DNA from: Echinostoma caproni
Lineage: Eukaryota > Platyhelminthes > Trematoda > Plagiorchiida > Echinostomatidae
Assembly (NCBI GenBank): GCA_900618425.1
Contig: UZAN01039374.1
Span: 122,687 to 186,686 of the forward strand
Direction of reading: 5' to 3'
DNA length: 64,000 nt
Shown: positions 38,753-53,087 of the stretch, piece by piece
How positions within the stretch are numbered: position 1 is the first letter of the stretch
How the letters are laid out: each line of letters opens with the position of its first letter
The notes under the pieces: model-generated
Databases searched by the model: none
What the model saw: only the letters and a program-made list of their open reading frames with translations
Told to the model about the DNA's origin: nothing
Position numbers and translations under genes: made by a program

Positions 38753-41561
38753 TCAAGGACACGACTTGTGGAACAGTGCTTTTGCGATCCAAAACCCATG
38801 AATGGCGAAGATTATCTTTTCCTAATCTAACAGCAATATTAACACAAACAGATGAAATAATTTAGGGGATTTAGGGGGAAAACAACAGATATGCAGCATC
38901 AACAGCGCCAATTTACTTAAGAGTCAACGGCACATGGAACATTCTTTTAGGATTTCAAAGAACAAAATCATTCAATCTACTTCTAGTTAGCTGCAGATAC
39001 AGAGCAAAGGGTTACTGTTACGCATACACAGCGAAAACATTCTTGAAAATATTGAGGGATGCTCGGATTGGAATGTTCTAGGGCTTAACTTAAGAAAAAA
39101 CAAAGTATATTTTGATTACTCAATGATTTTGATGATTATGATTAAGACACCCAGGTAAAGAAACGTGTTACCCTCTGTCTTATTATGGATTACCCTGAAT
39201 CAGTTCACACAAGAAAAAGAGTGATACAAAGTGTTTGCGCAGGAGTTTGATATTGTTTATCCAGAGTATGGTGCGAAATTAAACATTATATGCTATATTT
39301 CCTATACTTCAGGTTAAATGTACCAACAATAATTGCTTGAGTGATAAAAAGCGGAACCAGTGAAGATACCTATGGAACAGAACTTATTTTGTTCCGATAC
39401 ACACAACAAAATGGGTAGACGGATGTTTTAAACCGCTCTGCGATATACGCCGACAGGACCGACCCCAATTGGCAGCTTTTGTTTGTTGATAGAAAAATAT
39501 CATCCTTTCGGTTTGGCCTGGTTACAAGGTAGCACAAAACTTATCGATAAAGAGTCGCATGCACGGGTGGGAATGATATATTGTCTGACGGCAACCTGTG
39601 GCCTATTTCGGTAACAGGGAACAAAACACGGTCATTTTGGTTTTTCTATTCTACTTTTGGCCGGAAAACTCTGCGCGACCAGACAATGCTTTTACTCATT
39701 GTTGAAATATGTAAATGACCAATTGACCGGAGATTGGCATTCTTCGGTTAATGTTTTAGCTACAAAACCAATTTTGTTTTATCTCACTCCAGATTACAAT
39801 AAAAACCTATGTTATTAGTTTTATTCAATATGTTACCCATCATAATTTGCTGACAAATTAGTATTTGATTTACAATTCAAATATAGTAATCTTGGGAGCC
39901 GGTAAATTAGAAAATTGGGGGCATTATTACCACGCTTGGTGTACCGAACGGTATAAACCCTCATATTTGAATAGCATATATTATCATTCATCAATTGCGA
40001 CCCGCGGTAGTTCTTTAATGAACTGTGTAGCCTATATTTATAAATATTAGTGGGAAAAAAGGTTTCAGTAATAGTATTAGAAACAAATTTGTTGCAATGT
40101 TTATAATGCCACGGATTTTGTGAATCCTCACTCTGCTTTCCAAATTTTTTTTCCTAATTGACTTCTGTGATCCTCACATTCATCGCTTATTCCTCAATAA
40201 CCCCAGTTCGCACCCTTTGTTTTCTGCTTCTGATAATTATTCAATTAACTGACCCGAGCTTTGTTTCTCTTGTTGTAGGCTAAGAACTCACTGGATGAGT
40301 CAAAATATATCCGGTTTACAGAAATTGTGACAGTCGGACAACTAGCTAATCCCCACTGTGAATATGTGAGATTATTCGATAACATAGATGGCCATGATGT
40401 TGTAGTTTCAAGAATCTGAGTGAAATAATTATGTGGATGACCGAAATTGATGCACGTCACGAATTTTTCTACTTGTATGCTTTTTAAGTGTAATGTTGTC
40501 GGTGGTCAAGCGGTTGATGTCATTCGCCCTAGAATACCTTCTACCTTGGGATATGAGCCCTGAAACTTGGTGATCGTCGGGATTCCCGTCAATCGGCTCG
40601 ACATTACTCAATTTCTGTCCTCATCGATTTTACTGTGGTTCACGTCTCAAAATCGCAGCGCTCAAGTCACTGACCCAAACAAGTAACCATTCGATATTGT
40701 ACCTTATGTGCCATTTATCGCGGTGGTGTACAACAAAATAACTGATGATCTTAATAACAAAAGTAAATGATTCGCTTCAATTTGGAATCCCTTTGGCGTG
40801 GTCTAATACTGAAGCTGATACACAAGGTGCTCACATGCGGTCTGAAGTCTCTGATGTTGCATGGAAAGGATAATGTTGTGAGGACACATGCGGTATGTGG
40901 TGAAACCGATCTTTAAATTTTCTCTTTAAACTTCAGACGTGTTTTCTTTCCACACTCACACGCGCATAAAAGTTTCTGACACCATCAGCCTGACTGCTGT
41001 GGAACTGATTCTCCCACCGCTCGCTACCCGTTGAACCACTGTAGTTATCAAAAATCTCTTGTAAAAATAAATATCAGATTTTTTCACGTTATTGCGACTG
41101 AGGAGATTAAAGGAACTGTTAACATCTCGCGGTAGTTATCTTCCCTATTTTCTAACAAGTTGGCTAAAGGGGACCCAAAGTTTCAAAAAATGAATAATCA
41201 AAGTGCCGAATATATTAACTTCAAATTGTGGCGTTACCTAATCAGTCTCATGTTATCCACCATCAAACAAACTCCCGTACATGCATCAAACTGACAAATC
41301 CGTCTGCATGGCTATTTCATCGTTGCATTTCTCCTTACAAACGAAAAGCCATTCTTTTTATTTATCCCGAGCAGTTCCGAATTTAAAAGAACGTAAGATA
41401 TGGGATCAATAACAAATTTAGTTACAGCAATTATGGTATGGCGGTCGGAGTAACAGAATCTCAGGTTTGTACACAGCAAATGGCATTCTCAACTGACAGG
41501 TAAGGACAAAATGGGACGATCGATTGATGGGTAAAACGCCTAACTTATGAGCATTTCCTAT

Positions 41562-41938
41562 NNNNNNNNNNNNNNNNNNNNNNNNNNNNNNNNNNNNNNN
41601 NNNNNNNNNNNNNNNNNNNNNNNNNNNNNNNNNNNNNNNNNNNNNNNNNNNNNNNNNNNNNNNNNNNNNNNNNNNNNNNNNNNNNNNNNNNNNNNNNNNN
41701 NNNNNNNNNNNNNNNNNNNNNNNNNNNNNNNNNNNNNNNNNNNNNNNNNNNNNNNNNNNNNNNNNNNNNNNNNNNNNNNNNNNNNNNNNNNNNNNNNNNN
41801 NNNNNNNNNNNNNNNNNNNNNNNNNNNNNNNNNNNNNNNNNNNNNNNNNNNNNNNNNNNNNNNNNNNNNNNNNNNNNNNNNNNNNNNNNNNNNNNNNNNN
41901 NNNNNNNNNNNNNNNNNNNNNNNNNNNNNNNNNNNNNN
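41562..41938. other. Assembly gap (N)
   Basis: 377 N. The long open frames drawn across it on both strands are artefacts. Confidence 1.
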
Positions 41939-44900
41939 GAATCAAAGAAAATCGGAATTTGTTTTCTGCATCCACAACAACAGTGTTCTCATCGCCGACT
42001 GCGATCCACGAGAAAATCCAAATCATCCCCACTCTTCAGTGCTTTGTGCGCGCACAGAAATTCATCTTCAAAACCGCATGTGTCCCAACTTCCGTTTGAT
42101 CTCTTACGCAATGCGTTGCACTGCACAAATCAGCCCTTTCGGTCGCATTTTACAAAACCCATTTTTGTCGTACCGGAGACAGTAAATCAGACTGCGGTGG
42201 GGCGTTCTGCAACGTCGTAAACCACAGTTCCATTCAGAATCATTTGATTTCATGCAGCGGTTCAGAACGAGTCATGGCAAATGTGCTATACAGATGCAGT
42301 TGATTTGTTGATTGCGTCACAGAAACCGGGGCCGATGGAAACGAATCAAGAGAGAATCAGACAGAGTGCGCACGCAGACGCCCACACACATTGGAAGCAT
42401 AACAGAATACTAGGTTAGGCTAAATTTCATCCTGGAGATCACAACAGCAGACGTCATCAAGAGCTATTCCAAACGATCAATCATTTTGGCTTTTACCAAT
42501 CGCTGACGACTGTTACATAGCAAAGTGCCTTGAGTAAGTGCTGATTAACTATGATTAGCGAGCGCTGATAATAAGTTATTGAGAGATAAATCTGGGTAAT
42601 TTACCTGAGTATAGGCATAACTTCAAATCACTGTTGTTTTGAAGATATAAACATAGACCTTATACTATTTGCAGAATAATTTTGTGTTTGCTACAGCCGG
42701 GTATAAAGGCCCGTAGAATATAGAAAGTGAAGATGGGTCAAGGAACTAAACATTGTTTAGCTACTTGTAGAACGGACAGATCTTTTATCAAAAAACAGGA
42801 CAAATATATTGAACAAGGCATAAACTGGCTTCCGATTTGCTTGAAACTTGAGTAAAACGTTTTCAGGTGCATAGCAATGCTTTGCACAAAGGTTTATGTG
42901 ATGATTCAACGCTTGAAGATAATGCCTGACAAGGAACTACGCGTTCAAATTCGGGACAATAGACCCCAGACCAACTGTATTGACCGATCAAAGGTCATAC
43001 AACACAAACAGAAGCCTTGTGATTCAGAGAACAAGTACTGCAATTGACGAATGCCATCTTTAACAGATACTATTTCTGTTTACTTGGTGTTTATTTTCAC
43101 TGAATTCTGTCAATAAACGAACCATCACTTCTGTGACACTGTTCCTGTAACTTGGGGACGGGAGATTACGGAATATAGTAGTGCTATTCCGTGTTTAATT
43201 GGCGATTGCGATTTGTAACTTTCTATTTGTGTATATTTTGCAAACTATAATTTAGCACCATTTAGCATGAGTCAAAGATCGATAGAGGGAAAAAGAAAGA
43301 CAGAAATCCGAGAGGCGTGGAAACAACGGAGTAGCATCTGAACTATGAGAGAAGCATTTTTGTCTCACAGTTGAACCAACCCCACAATGGGAGCCCGACG
43401 GAACTGATATTATTCAATATGCTCAGACCACAAGGCGAAAGGAAGATAAGCGTTTGTGATCTGCTCACAACAAGCTTATATGGATGAAGTATAACAAGGA
43501 ACAACGTCGCAATTGAACTGAAGTGATAAAACAGGGGTTAGGTATGGAATAACATATTTCTCTCAAACTTGCATGATTTCTCGTTGATGTTAGAGACTCG
43601 TCGACTGTAAAGAAAAGCGGAACAAGGAACACTTGGTGTAGTGTTTTTAATGGATCGATTCTAATTTAATTTAATTTTCTTGTCTTTCAAAGTGTTGAAA
43701 AATTCCGTTGACTGTTAGATGCGAAAAAATTGAAAGTTTCAATTGAATTTCCATTCACCATGGGCAACATCCACTCAACTTGGACAAAGCTACCAGTGCT
43801 TGTTTCGGTCGTTTGTGTTTATCAATTGTTGTGTTGGCGATAGTTAGGAGCTTTTACATCTGATCATTTACCCATTTTGCGATGTTAGAAACTTAACGAT
43901 ATCTGATTTACGGCACGCTTGTATTTTTACGAGTATTATTAATTATTGTTATTAATAATCATAATATTATTCACTATTTTAGGAGAACTATTGTTCTGTT
44001 ACTTAACAAGACTTCAAAGCTCACGGGACCGTTTATTCCATAAATTGCAGATATATGTTTTAGTAAAATCGGGGAAGTCATGCATATAAAATAATCACCC
44101 TTATTAGCTTCAGTTTTGCCATTTAAGGACGATTAGTAGGTTATTCGAAACCACATTTTCTAAAACTTGACCACCGAATCAATAGTATTTTGCGAAAGAA
44201 CAGTGAATTTTCAAGAGTCTCAGAAATTCAACCAAGCAAAATATATCAGACACCAACATAGCAATGTTACATAAGAGTCCCATGAAAAATCGATGAATTT
44301 ACGCCAACAATTTTGATCATTTGAATGATATCACCTTTGGTATAGCCCCTTTTACGATAGCCCCCGATTGTTTGCGTTCTGAATATTGATTGCCGATTGA
44401 CGTGCTCTGCTGCTCATTACTCAATGGAGAACAGTAGGTGTACCGCTCGCCCAAGGATTCATACCGGAATACCTTAATCTGAGTGACAAAACAATGTTCA
44501 GTGGGCTGTATCTCTCACGGTGGTAGTGACTCAGAAGCAGCACGAATTTTTCGAAGCTCTTTTATAGTTTCTTTATATAAGATATTTAGTTCTGAGTGTT
44601 TAAAAGTGAATTATTGATAGCCATACCCTGTTTTGTGCTTGATATACTTGAACTATTTCAGTAGTGCACAGATGAACAACTTCTACTAACAATTTCCGTT
44701 TTTTTGAATATCCTGTTCCTCAAGAGATATAAACCTGTCATTCGTTTGCGATACCCTGTGAGGAACCGCAATCCTCTTAGTGTATTGAATCTGAACCACA
44801 ATGTGATATACGACAGGTAATAATTGTGTCGGAAATACCAATACGGTCAAAATGCTGCTGATATGGGACATTGACTGGCTGACGACATAATGATGAAGGG

Positions 44901-45224
44901 GAATAGACAATGTGCTCTATTGTCTGTGGTAAAACGCCCACATCAAAGGGAATGGGGATTCGGAAGAAGAATGCCTCCAGAATGTGATGTATTTCATGTA
45001 CAAACCGAACACAGTGTGATTGTTTGTTTTTTTGCAACTTTCAGAAAATATCCACGTTCACCTTTTAGGAGAAAATAATTTTGTGAACGAATGAACACGC
45101 GCGCATATGCTTAGGAACAACATATGTGGGGAATTTGAAAACGTTCCAGATTTTCCAAACACATCTGGTCTGAACCCTTCAAATGTACGTACCAATGCGT
45201 TCAAAGGGATGCACACATACGCAT

Positions 45225-45225
<1 letters not shown>

Positions 45226-45263
<38 letters not shown>
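45226..45263. repeat. (CA)19 microsatellite
   Basis: Nineteen uninterrupted CA units, followed by related CA-rich sequence. Frames through it read as Thr-His or Cys-Val runs and are not genes. Confidence 0.97.
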
Positions 45264-45264
<1 letters not shown>

Positions 45265-48248
45265 TCACATGCAGAAACATACGGAGGCACACACGGAAGT
45301 CGACAAAAGAAAAACAACCAAAGAGTAAGTAAACTTCATAAATCACGTGTTTTTTTCACAAAGCGAATTAGCGAAGCGTGGTGCACAGCTCTGTCCTGGT
45401 ACAAGACAAGCTTCGTTTGGGAAACCGAGACCCTATCCGAACAGAGTAAGCGCGAAAGAACATTTAACCCCATCCGAAATGGGATAGAATGGGGTGGAGA
45501 GTGGAGTTTATGGGGTGACAAGCGTACATGAAAAATGGCATTTTCGTATTCGTTATGTAGGTGTATTTTTTATTTAATTTACGAGTCAGTCAGCCTATAA
45601 CCAGGGAAAAGTAGGTTTAAAACAGACTCATAATTCATTGATAAATGTCACCTTTAAGTGCAACTTTGAGAGTTCAAATATCACTCGTTTCAGAAGGTGG
45701 CTAATGAGGAGTGAATCTGGTATATACAGTTTATTGTTATAAGTTTTAAACAAAGACAAAAATTTTCCCGGATAGGTATGAAGCTACAGTATCGAAGAAA
45801 CAGTAATTTATACTTTAAAAAAATTGTTTTCACAAAACGTATTTTGAAGTTCTCATCAACTTTGCTATTAGAAATATTCCCGTTTAGGTGAGTTGGGGTG
45901 TTTCGGTCAAAAATGTTTAAAATGAAAGCCAATCGTGAAAGCAATGTGCCTGTATCAGCTTTGTACAAACTACATAACGCGCTGAAATGGTTTCATGATT
46001 TATTATTCTGTATCGTGTTGTGCCACATCCATCTACTGCAAACAGGTGTAGTAGTCGTTCTTTACATTTACTTTCTCAGGGATATTCTTTCACCTGTAGA
46101 TTTGGAGTGAAAGAACAGAGGGTACATTCATGACTTCTTGAACGGAAATTCACTAGAAAGGGAAAATATTGAATCTGAATTCCGATGCAAGTCTACCTAA
46201 TCTAAACGTCAATAAAAATGTTTTATGGGTTTTCTGAATTAAATTTTGATCAATTTCGGTTAGCAATTTTCATTAGTCAAAGGTACTGCTTTCCAATGAA
46301 TATTCCTCTGATAGAAAAGTCCAGTGTCAGACACCTACAGAGTCGGGAGCCCTTGGCTTTTAAATGACTGAATGAAGTGAGGTCATTCTTACATGATAGA
46401 GATTAAAAACGGGTTACATATCAAAGGCAGCTCGAGGTTCCGACCCCTGGGGTTATTTGACGAAACCGCTATGCACATACGGTGAAGTTATACTTCGTTT
46501 GAAATCTCATGTGTCAAGAGTTTGTTAGTAACCCTGCGACGGATTAAGCTCACTAGGGAGTGGAGATTTCGTACAAGACTCTTCTCAGATATGAAAGAGT
46601 AAAACAGATGAGGAAATGCATATAATCGCCTTGGTAACGCGATTTGCAAAATGTTAGGACATTTATTTAGTTTTTGTTTGAGAAAATTGAATTCCCGCGC
46701 ATCTTACGACTCAAATGTCCAAGTAATAGGGATGTGAATTCAATGTAATAATGGACCAGTATTCCGATCGGAAAGCATACACGTTATGTTAAATTGATGT
46801 TGGGAAATGACAGTTATTTTCTGATATCTCATATATGGGACCGCTCAAACAGTGTAAAGTTCAAGAATGGTATGCTAAATCAGCTCATTAGTGCCTACAT
46901 ATCAATGCGATTCAAATAACCAAAACTCTATTGATAGTGACAATTTGTGGGCCACAAATCCGTCACGTCGGCTTTCACATCCAGTGCTGTTCACTGCTAT
47001 TCCTTTTCCCCAGAAAATGAAGGATTTGAACATACGATCATTCGAAAGCAATCCTTTAACCAACCAATAAAGGTTGTATAAAAAGAGGATACATCACAAC
47101 CAAAAGAATTTTGAGGTCTATGTGTGTGCACAAGATGAAATGTGATTCCCGTTAAATGAGTAAAGTTGTTGTGCTGATTTTCTCGATAGTCAATTGTCGG
47201 TTTCACACATGTTATTGTCATTTTCGATGTGTTCTTGTTCGAACAATGTTTGATTCTCAGACGGGAGGGGAACGGATGGAGATAGTGAATCGTCTAGTGC
47301 TCAGTGTTTTACCTATAAACAGTTTCGTTTCTAACTGACTATTTCAACCAGATGGAGGCGGACTACCCTCCATTCACAAATTTAATGATACTTGTATCTT
47401 TTGTGCTAAATAACATGCACATATATACCTGTGAGACAATACAACCAAGACAAAATGCGCCACACAGAGGCAGGTGAATGAATGCACGAACGAAAACGAG
47501 GCAATCGCAATTATCGTTGAAAAGGTCTGCCTCACGGAATCAAATCCAAATGATCTGGAACTCCTCTCTGGAATGTCTGGCATTAAACGTAGTTGTGTTT
47601 TGGCTTCTCTGTTCAAGTAATATACGGAGAATATGTGCTTCGAATGTCTTTGTGTTAACAAATCCATTGAACTATGAAGAATAAAAATATCCAGCATATC
47701 AATTGGCGAAAATGAACCATTTTATTTCAGTAGTAATCTGGTTTATCCTCCTTTTCACAGTTCTCACCTAATCCAGAGACAGCACCGAGCGCTGGAGAAA
47801 ACGAGTGAATCACTTCATCACAAAAGTAAAAGAAGTTGGTACATCTAAGTGCTCAAAGCGATTGCTTTTGATTGTGTAGCACACAAGTCAGAATATCATC
47901 TCTTAGCTTATTTCAAATCCAACCCGGCACAGCTCATCCATTATTCTACTCATATCTTAATCAACCGAGCAACTATCATTACTGACTTGAACAATAATCT
48001 CTCATATTAGGATTTTATCACATCCATTTGGTTTTCATTTAGTAAATGTATATTCTTCTTTTTACAATGCTTAACGCTTTCCTTACTGAAATTTATCGAA
48101 AAAGTTCATCCTGTTAGGTGCATAAAGCTTTACTCGACTTAAGTTGACCGATTTGATTTTGGGCGCTATACCAATACGAGCGCTTTCACTGTATCCAAAG
48201 AAAAAAGAGGCAGCTGTTTAGTGCATTGTGTCAGATGTAACATCCTAG

Positions 48249-48275
48249 AACCATTGAAAAACCTTTTCAATGGTT
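48249..48275. repeat. Perfect 12-bp inverted repeat with 3-nt loop
   Basis: AACCATTGAAAA is followed by ACC and then by its exact reverse complement TTTTCAATGGTT. No gene or repeat boundary was seen near it. Confidence 0.85.
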
Positions 48276-50295
48276 TAAAAGTTTGTCTCATACTTGAAAC
48301 AAATGAAAAAGGTGCATAAGAGAAATATTACTACAAGTGAAAGTCAAACAAATACAGTTTGCTTTTTCTGTTGGTGGTCGGCGCTCTAGATATATTTCTG
48401 ATACGTGATGGATTGCATGACATTAGGTTTTTCGAAATCTATCTAATCAATCGTTTTCATTACCTTTGAAGCTTCCGAACATCAGGAATCGATCGATAGA
48501 GAGCTGGAGTAAACACCGAAAACCAAACGGTGTTCGACTGAAGCCAGAGATATTTTATCCACTGCGTTTAACCTTGTACGGCCGACTCACAATTTCGCAT
48601 CTCAAGTGCGGCTTGTTTGTTTGTGTGCCTTCTACGGCCAGAATGATTTATTACGCGATACGCTAAACACCTACAGTGGCAAACTGTGCGAACCAAAATG
48701 AAAGAAACATAGAAGCGGAACCACACAATTGTGTAGAAATCTAAACAAGGAACAAACAAAATCCCGATCACACAGGAGGGATGAGGGTAATATTTCACTA
48801 TAGGATTAAGGCGGGCGACGAGATAAAAGGCATATGTTTTGACAGCTTATCTTATAAAAATCACACGTTTCGCCTGTTTTGAAAACACGAGTAAACGTGA
48901 AAGCGTACAGAAATGATACGCCCATTGTACGTGTTTGTATGCATACCGGATTGCGACGTGGAAGACACGATGAGAACCGTCGAGAAATACCGGGAAGGGG
49001 GGGGACGAATTTACTTTTGTCACTCAATGACTGTCAGAATATTGTTGATTACCACTCCTCGTTCGAATATGTGCTGATACCGATTCCTAACTGAATGTTT
49101 TTTCTGATTTTATTATAAGTGTACCAAGTGGATTGCGCTGATTCGGTGTGATCAGAACCAAACTAATTCGATGTGTTTATGCATTTGTTGATCTTTCTGG
49201 CAAACTAAATAATAATCAACAAAGATTCTTGATGTTCCCCATATTGACCATCCGGTTTTGGTTTACATATTCAATAATTGGACGTATTACCCATATACAG
49301 TTTACGAATATTTTTGTTCATATTATTCCCATTATTTATGTCTTCATTGGTAATCAAATTTCCAAACACGGCCAACGAAGGTCATAAACCCAATAAGTAC
49401 TTGGTTAGTCTACCGAATTCGGCGCATGAATTGGGGAACCACTGTAGGACACACGCACTGTCTTGATCGACCCTCCCCTTCTCACCCTGAAGGAAGTTAT
49501 TGTTCGGCTGTTGATAAATGTTTTGAGTTCGTGTGCTTCGTTTAACGTCTGGATCAGTGGGGCACACGAGAGCCTCAAAATTGTTCCTCTCGACCGAGTT
49601 GGAGCAATAATCAACGGAATAACTGAACTACTAACATTACAGAATTAAGGAATGGATTCATTGAGTGAGTGAATCACCACAGAATATGTTGACACATGCT
49701 CGTACTAACAAACAAATTTATATGGTGATTTGATTGCTCTTTGAATTCCCTCCAAAGCTCTCCTTTTTTTCTTGATTGTCTGAGTTTGCATGATGTGCAT
49801 CTTCAATGCTTGAAGACTATTTTGTTTGTACCGCTGTTCCGGAATAAGAAATTGTTTCTTTTGTTTTGCTAGCTAATTTAGAGATCTTAAATCTCTCAAT
49901 GCTTTGATGATAATCATTCTTAAGTATCCATAATAAGTTTGAGAATAAACAATGACACTTTCTTGCCTAATGTCGATCGTCAGTGTGCACTATACGCAGC
50001 TAGAGAAAAAACAAATCTGTAACAGTCCCAAACTATCTTCCACAACACCCTCTCAAGGATGATGAATGAAGCATCAATTTCATTTCGCTAAGCTAAACTA
50101 TGCTATTTGACCAGTAGGGTTCGAAACTGATCAACTTGGGTGTTTGGCATGACCCAATGACAGTTCACAGGCAGGTTAGGTTTTCCCAACGACGGAACGA
50201 CAACAAAGAAGAAAAACAAAATACCTAATTTTTGTTTATTGTACCTGATCATTTGAAGTGAGATTTTTAACATTTGTGCAGTATTTCGAATAAAT

Positions 50296-50417
50296 GAATT
50301 AGCATGTTGAAATTGTGAAAAGGTTAGATGCCTCGATGGGACTCGGACCCACGTATGTACACCACTCGCGCTTTTATGTAGCGCAGGATCTAACATTTGA
50401 GCTAAGGGACCACGCGG
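50296..50417 (-). mobile_element. tRNA-derived SINE, family 2, minus-strand copy
   Basis: On the minus strand the A box region TTAGCTCAAATGTTAGA is followed by a 5-bp anticodon-like stem (GCGCT/AGCGC), a T arm with TGGG/CCCA stem and TCCGAGT loop, and CGAGGCAT. A further ~40 nt (CTTTTCACAATTTCAAC) is shared with the copy at 50578-50700. Sharing sequence beyond the tRNA 3' end shows that it is a SINE and not a tRNA gene. The 5' acceptor strand does not pair with CGAGGC, so the head is decayed. Confidence 0.75.
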
Positions 50418-50577
50418 AAAGCAGTGATCTTCACTAATTCAAATCACCCATCCAGCTTATACGGGTATATGGCAACCACCAGGTAGCAGGTGGGCCGACC
50501 GCCAAGAGAGGTTTTCCAGAGATTTCATCGGAATCCACCTAATGAACTTCTAAGACAAGATTAATTGTGCTATTGGT

Positions 50578-50700
50578 GTGCCCTCATAGCTCAGCTGGTA
50601 GACCGTACGCTGTACGCAAGCGTAGTTGACGTCCGTGCATGGGTATGAGTCCCACCGAGGCTACTGAACGTTTCACGATTTCAAACCTAGAGAATGTTCC
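50578..50700 (+). mobile_element. tRNA-derived SINE, family 2, plus-strand copy
   Basis: The head reads TAGCTCAGCTGGTAGA (A box). A perfect ACGCT/AGCGT stem closes a 7-nt loop GTACGCA whose centre would be anticodon ACG. A lengthened variable region and a T arm with loop TATGAGT follow (one change from the B-box consensus TTCGAGT), then CCGAGGC. A non-tRNA 3' part (CGTTTCACGATTTCAAAC) matches the inverted copy at 50296-50417. It could be mistaken for a tRNA-Arg gene, but acceptor pairing is poor. The two heads face each other across about 160 bp. Confidence 0.75.
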
Positions 50701-52638
50701 TCACTGTTTTTTGCTATTGCTTTGACATTAAAACTGTCTGTTCTTTTCTACAGAAGTTTTGTTATGCTAGATTTGATGCGCCACTAGTCATCGTGAAAAT
50801 TGAGCAATGTTACTTTTCCAACGTTTTTCAACGAATAAGAGTAACCACGTAGGTGTATAATATTATATATAGGTTGAAAAAACTCGCTTTTGTGTTTGAG
50901 AGATATGACGAAAGTCAGGGTGTGGCACTAGTTCGACAAACACCTGTATATCGATTATCCTATAGTTGGAGTTAAGTGAGCCCTTTCATCCGAAATTTGT
51001 TCTCCCGTCTCTTAACTGATCTGTCATTTTTAGTGGAACCCGCAAACATTGCATTTCAATGCTGCTTATCAGGATAATCTGTAATTCTCTCAATGTTGGT
51101 TGTTTTTTAAAAATACGCTGTCATTTGGTCCAGAGCACTCCTTTATGCAATATGAGATCCGTTTGGTCTCGTGCGTTTTTACGCGTCACTGATTAACGCA
51201 TCAAAAATTGGGTACTATTGATTCATGAAAATGTGATCACATCACTTCTGATTTAAACTGAGCCGAACGTTGTCATTTCAATCTACAGGCACCGATGTGT
51301 TGTCACTTTCGTGCGAATGTCATTCCTAAGTAGTCCACTGCCCCCCTCATCCATCTTGGGTACATATTTTTGCCAGAGCAAGCAGATATGCGTGCATTTG
51401 TCGACACAAAGCATTGGATCATTATATTTTTTGCTTTACCATTTCGGAAGGGTGTACTCTTTGTATGCTTTTGTGTTCCATCGGTTGGCTGTCAACATGC
51501 TCCTCAGGTGTGCATGAATTACACTTTTTGACTCCATATGTATGGGTTTGAGTTTTGCTTTGTAGACAAAAATATCGGTAGGTTTTTTGATTATTTTCAA
51601 AACAGATAAAACATATATGTACTATTGTTTGTTGAGCTTCACACGACGTTTGTTTTCACACGTAAACTGATACCGCTTTATCGGAACAAGCGCTTAGCTG
51701 TTTCCATTGCTTACTGACCGATCCTTCTAATAAAGTCACAAACATGTGTTTGCATGGTGTGTTTCCAACCAATTCGCCACAACTGTTATCTTTCATACTG
51801 CAGTCCAAATGTATGATATGTTCCGTGAAGAAACAAAGTTGAAGGGAATCAAGACCGCAAGGAACTATAATAATAAAAATACGGCTACTACCACTACCGC
51901 CAATCTTAATACACAATCCGCAGTCTTTCCGTAATTATTGAAAACGTAAACTCGATGGTGTCGTGCAGTGAGACATTGGAATACCGAATTCACATTCTTG
52001 GCTTGCGTATGTTGTTATCATTGTCAGTACTCCATAAATGTCCAATCCGAACTTGACAATATGTCGAGCAAATGAAACTTTATGCAGTGCTGGCGAATGA
52101 GTTTAAGGGTGCGGGTTGGGGTGAATAACTCACAATTCGAACGTGTCCTGTTGAGGCATGAATACCTCCAAATCTGCACCGATTTCTCATATGTGCGTTT
52201 TATTCGTGACTGTTGTTCCATGTCTGCTTTACCTGCTTCGTAATCAGCCAACACCAACTGAACAAATAATTTTTACTTTGCAATGAAGTTAAAATGATTG
52301 ATTCTTCTCGACAAAATAGGATGCGTTAAACGTTTCCGGTAAACCACGGGTTGTAAATCATTTATTTAGCATGACTATTTATTTCGTATAAAAAATGTCT
52401 CGATTTTCATGGAGTGAGAACATTGATTTCCCCTGTCGGTTCACCTCAGAATATTATTGTAGAATACATAATGTGTGAACGTATGACTTGGCATCCTTCC
52501 ATGCTGCACGTTGTTCCTTCGTTCTTTCGGTGATTCGAGGTCTCAAATATTCATCACTTTTTTACCTCTAGTAGGTCCTAATAATAGTTGTTTAGTGATG
52601 CTCGTTTTTGCTATTAACTCCGATGGTGCTTTAAAACA
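50701..52638. other. No gene recognised
   Basis: AT-rich sequence up to the assembly gap. Confidence 0.5.
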
Positions 52639-53069
52639 NNNNNNNNNNNNNNNNNNNNNNNNNNNNNNNNNNNNNNNNNNNNNNNNNNNNNNNNNNNNNN
52701 NNNNNNNNNNNNNNNNNNNNNNNNNNNNNNNNNNNNNNNNNNNNNNNNNNNNNNNNNNNNNNNNNNNNNNNNNNNNNNNNNNNNNNNNNNNNNNNNNNNN
52801 NNNNNNNNNNNNNNNNNNNNNNNNNNNNNNNNNNNNNNNNNNNNNNNNNNNNNNNNNNNNNNNNNNNNNNNNNNNNNNNNNNNNNNNNNNNNNNNNNNNN
52901 NNNNNNNNNNNNNNNNNNNNNNNNNNNNNNNNNNNNNNNNNNNNNNNNNNNNNNNNNNNNNNNNNNNNNNNNNNNNNNNNNNNNNNNNNNNNNNNNNNNN
53001 NNNNNNNNNNNNNNNNNNNNNNNNNNNNNNNNNNNNNNNNNNNNNNNNNNNNNNNNNNNNNNNNNNNNN
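52639..53069. other. Assembly gap (N) abutting a SINE
   Basis: 431 N. The right edge is 19 bp from a SINE tail, which suggests unresolved repeat sequence inside. Confidence 1.
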
Positions 53070-53087
53070 TTCGAAGGTAAATTCCGC

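Larger units (their letters stand above)
35986..41561. other. Mostly empty; one exon-like block
   Basis: Apart from the candidate at 38612-38752, the hairpin at 36961 and the ATT repeat at 36301, only short frames were seen. Confidence 0.45.
41939..50295. other. No gene recognised
   Basis: Holds the (CA)19 tract, the hairpin at 48249 and a G8 run at 48997. Frames are short and unsupported. Confidence 0.45.

Noticed and set aside
41418..42185. Open frames of 204 and 212 codons on both strands
   Set aside because: They cross 377 N, so the length is an artefact of the gap.
45058..45328. Open frames with Cys-Val or Thr-His runs
   Set aside because: They are translations of the (CA)19 microsatellite.
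46430..46460. B-box-like AGGTTCCGACCCC
   Set aside because: It has one extra base and no A box upstream.
50578..50662. Functional tRNA-Arg (ACG) gene
   Set aside because: The anticodon arm is good but acceptor pairing fails, the variable region is long and the sequence beyond the 3' end is shared with another copy. It is a SINE head.
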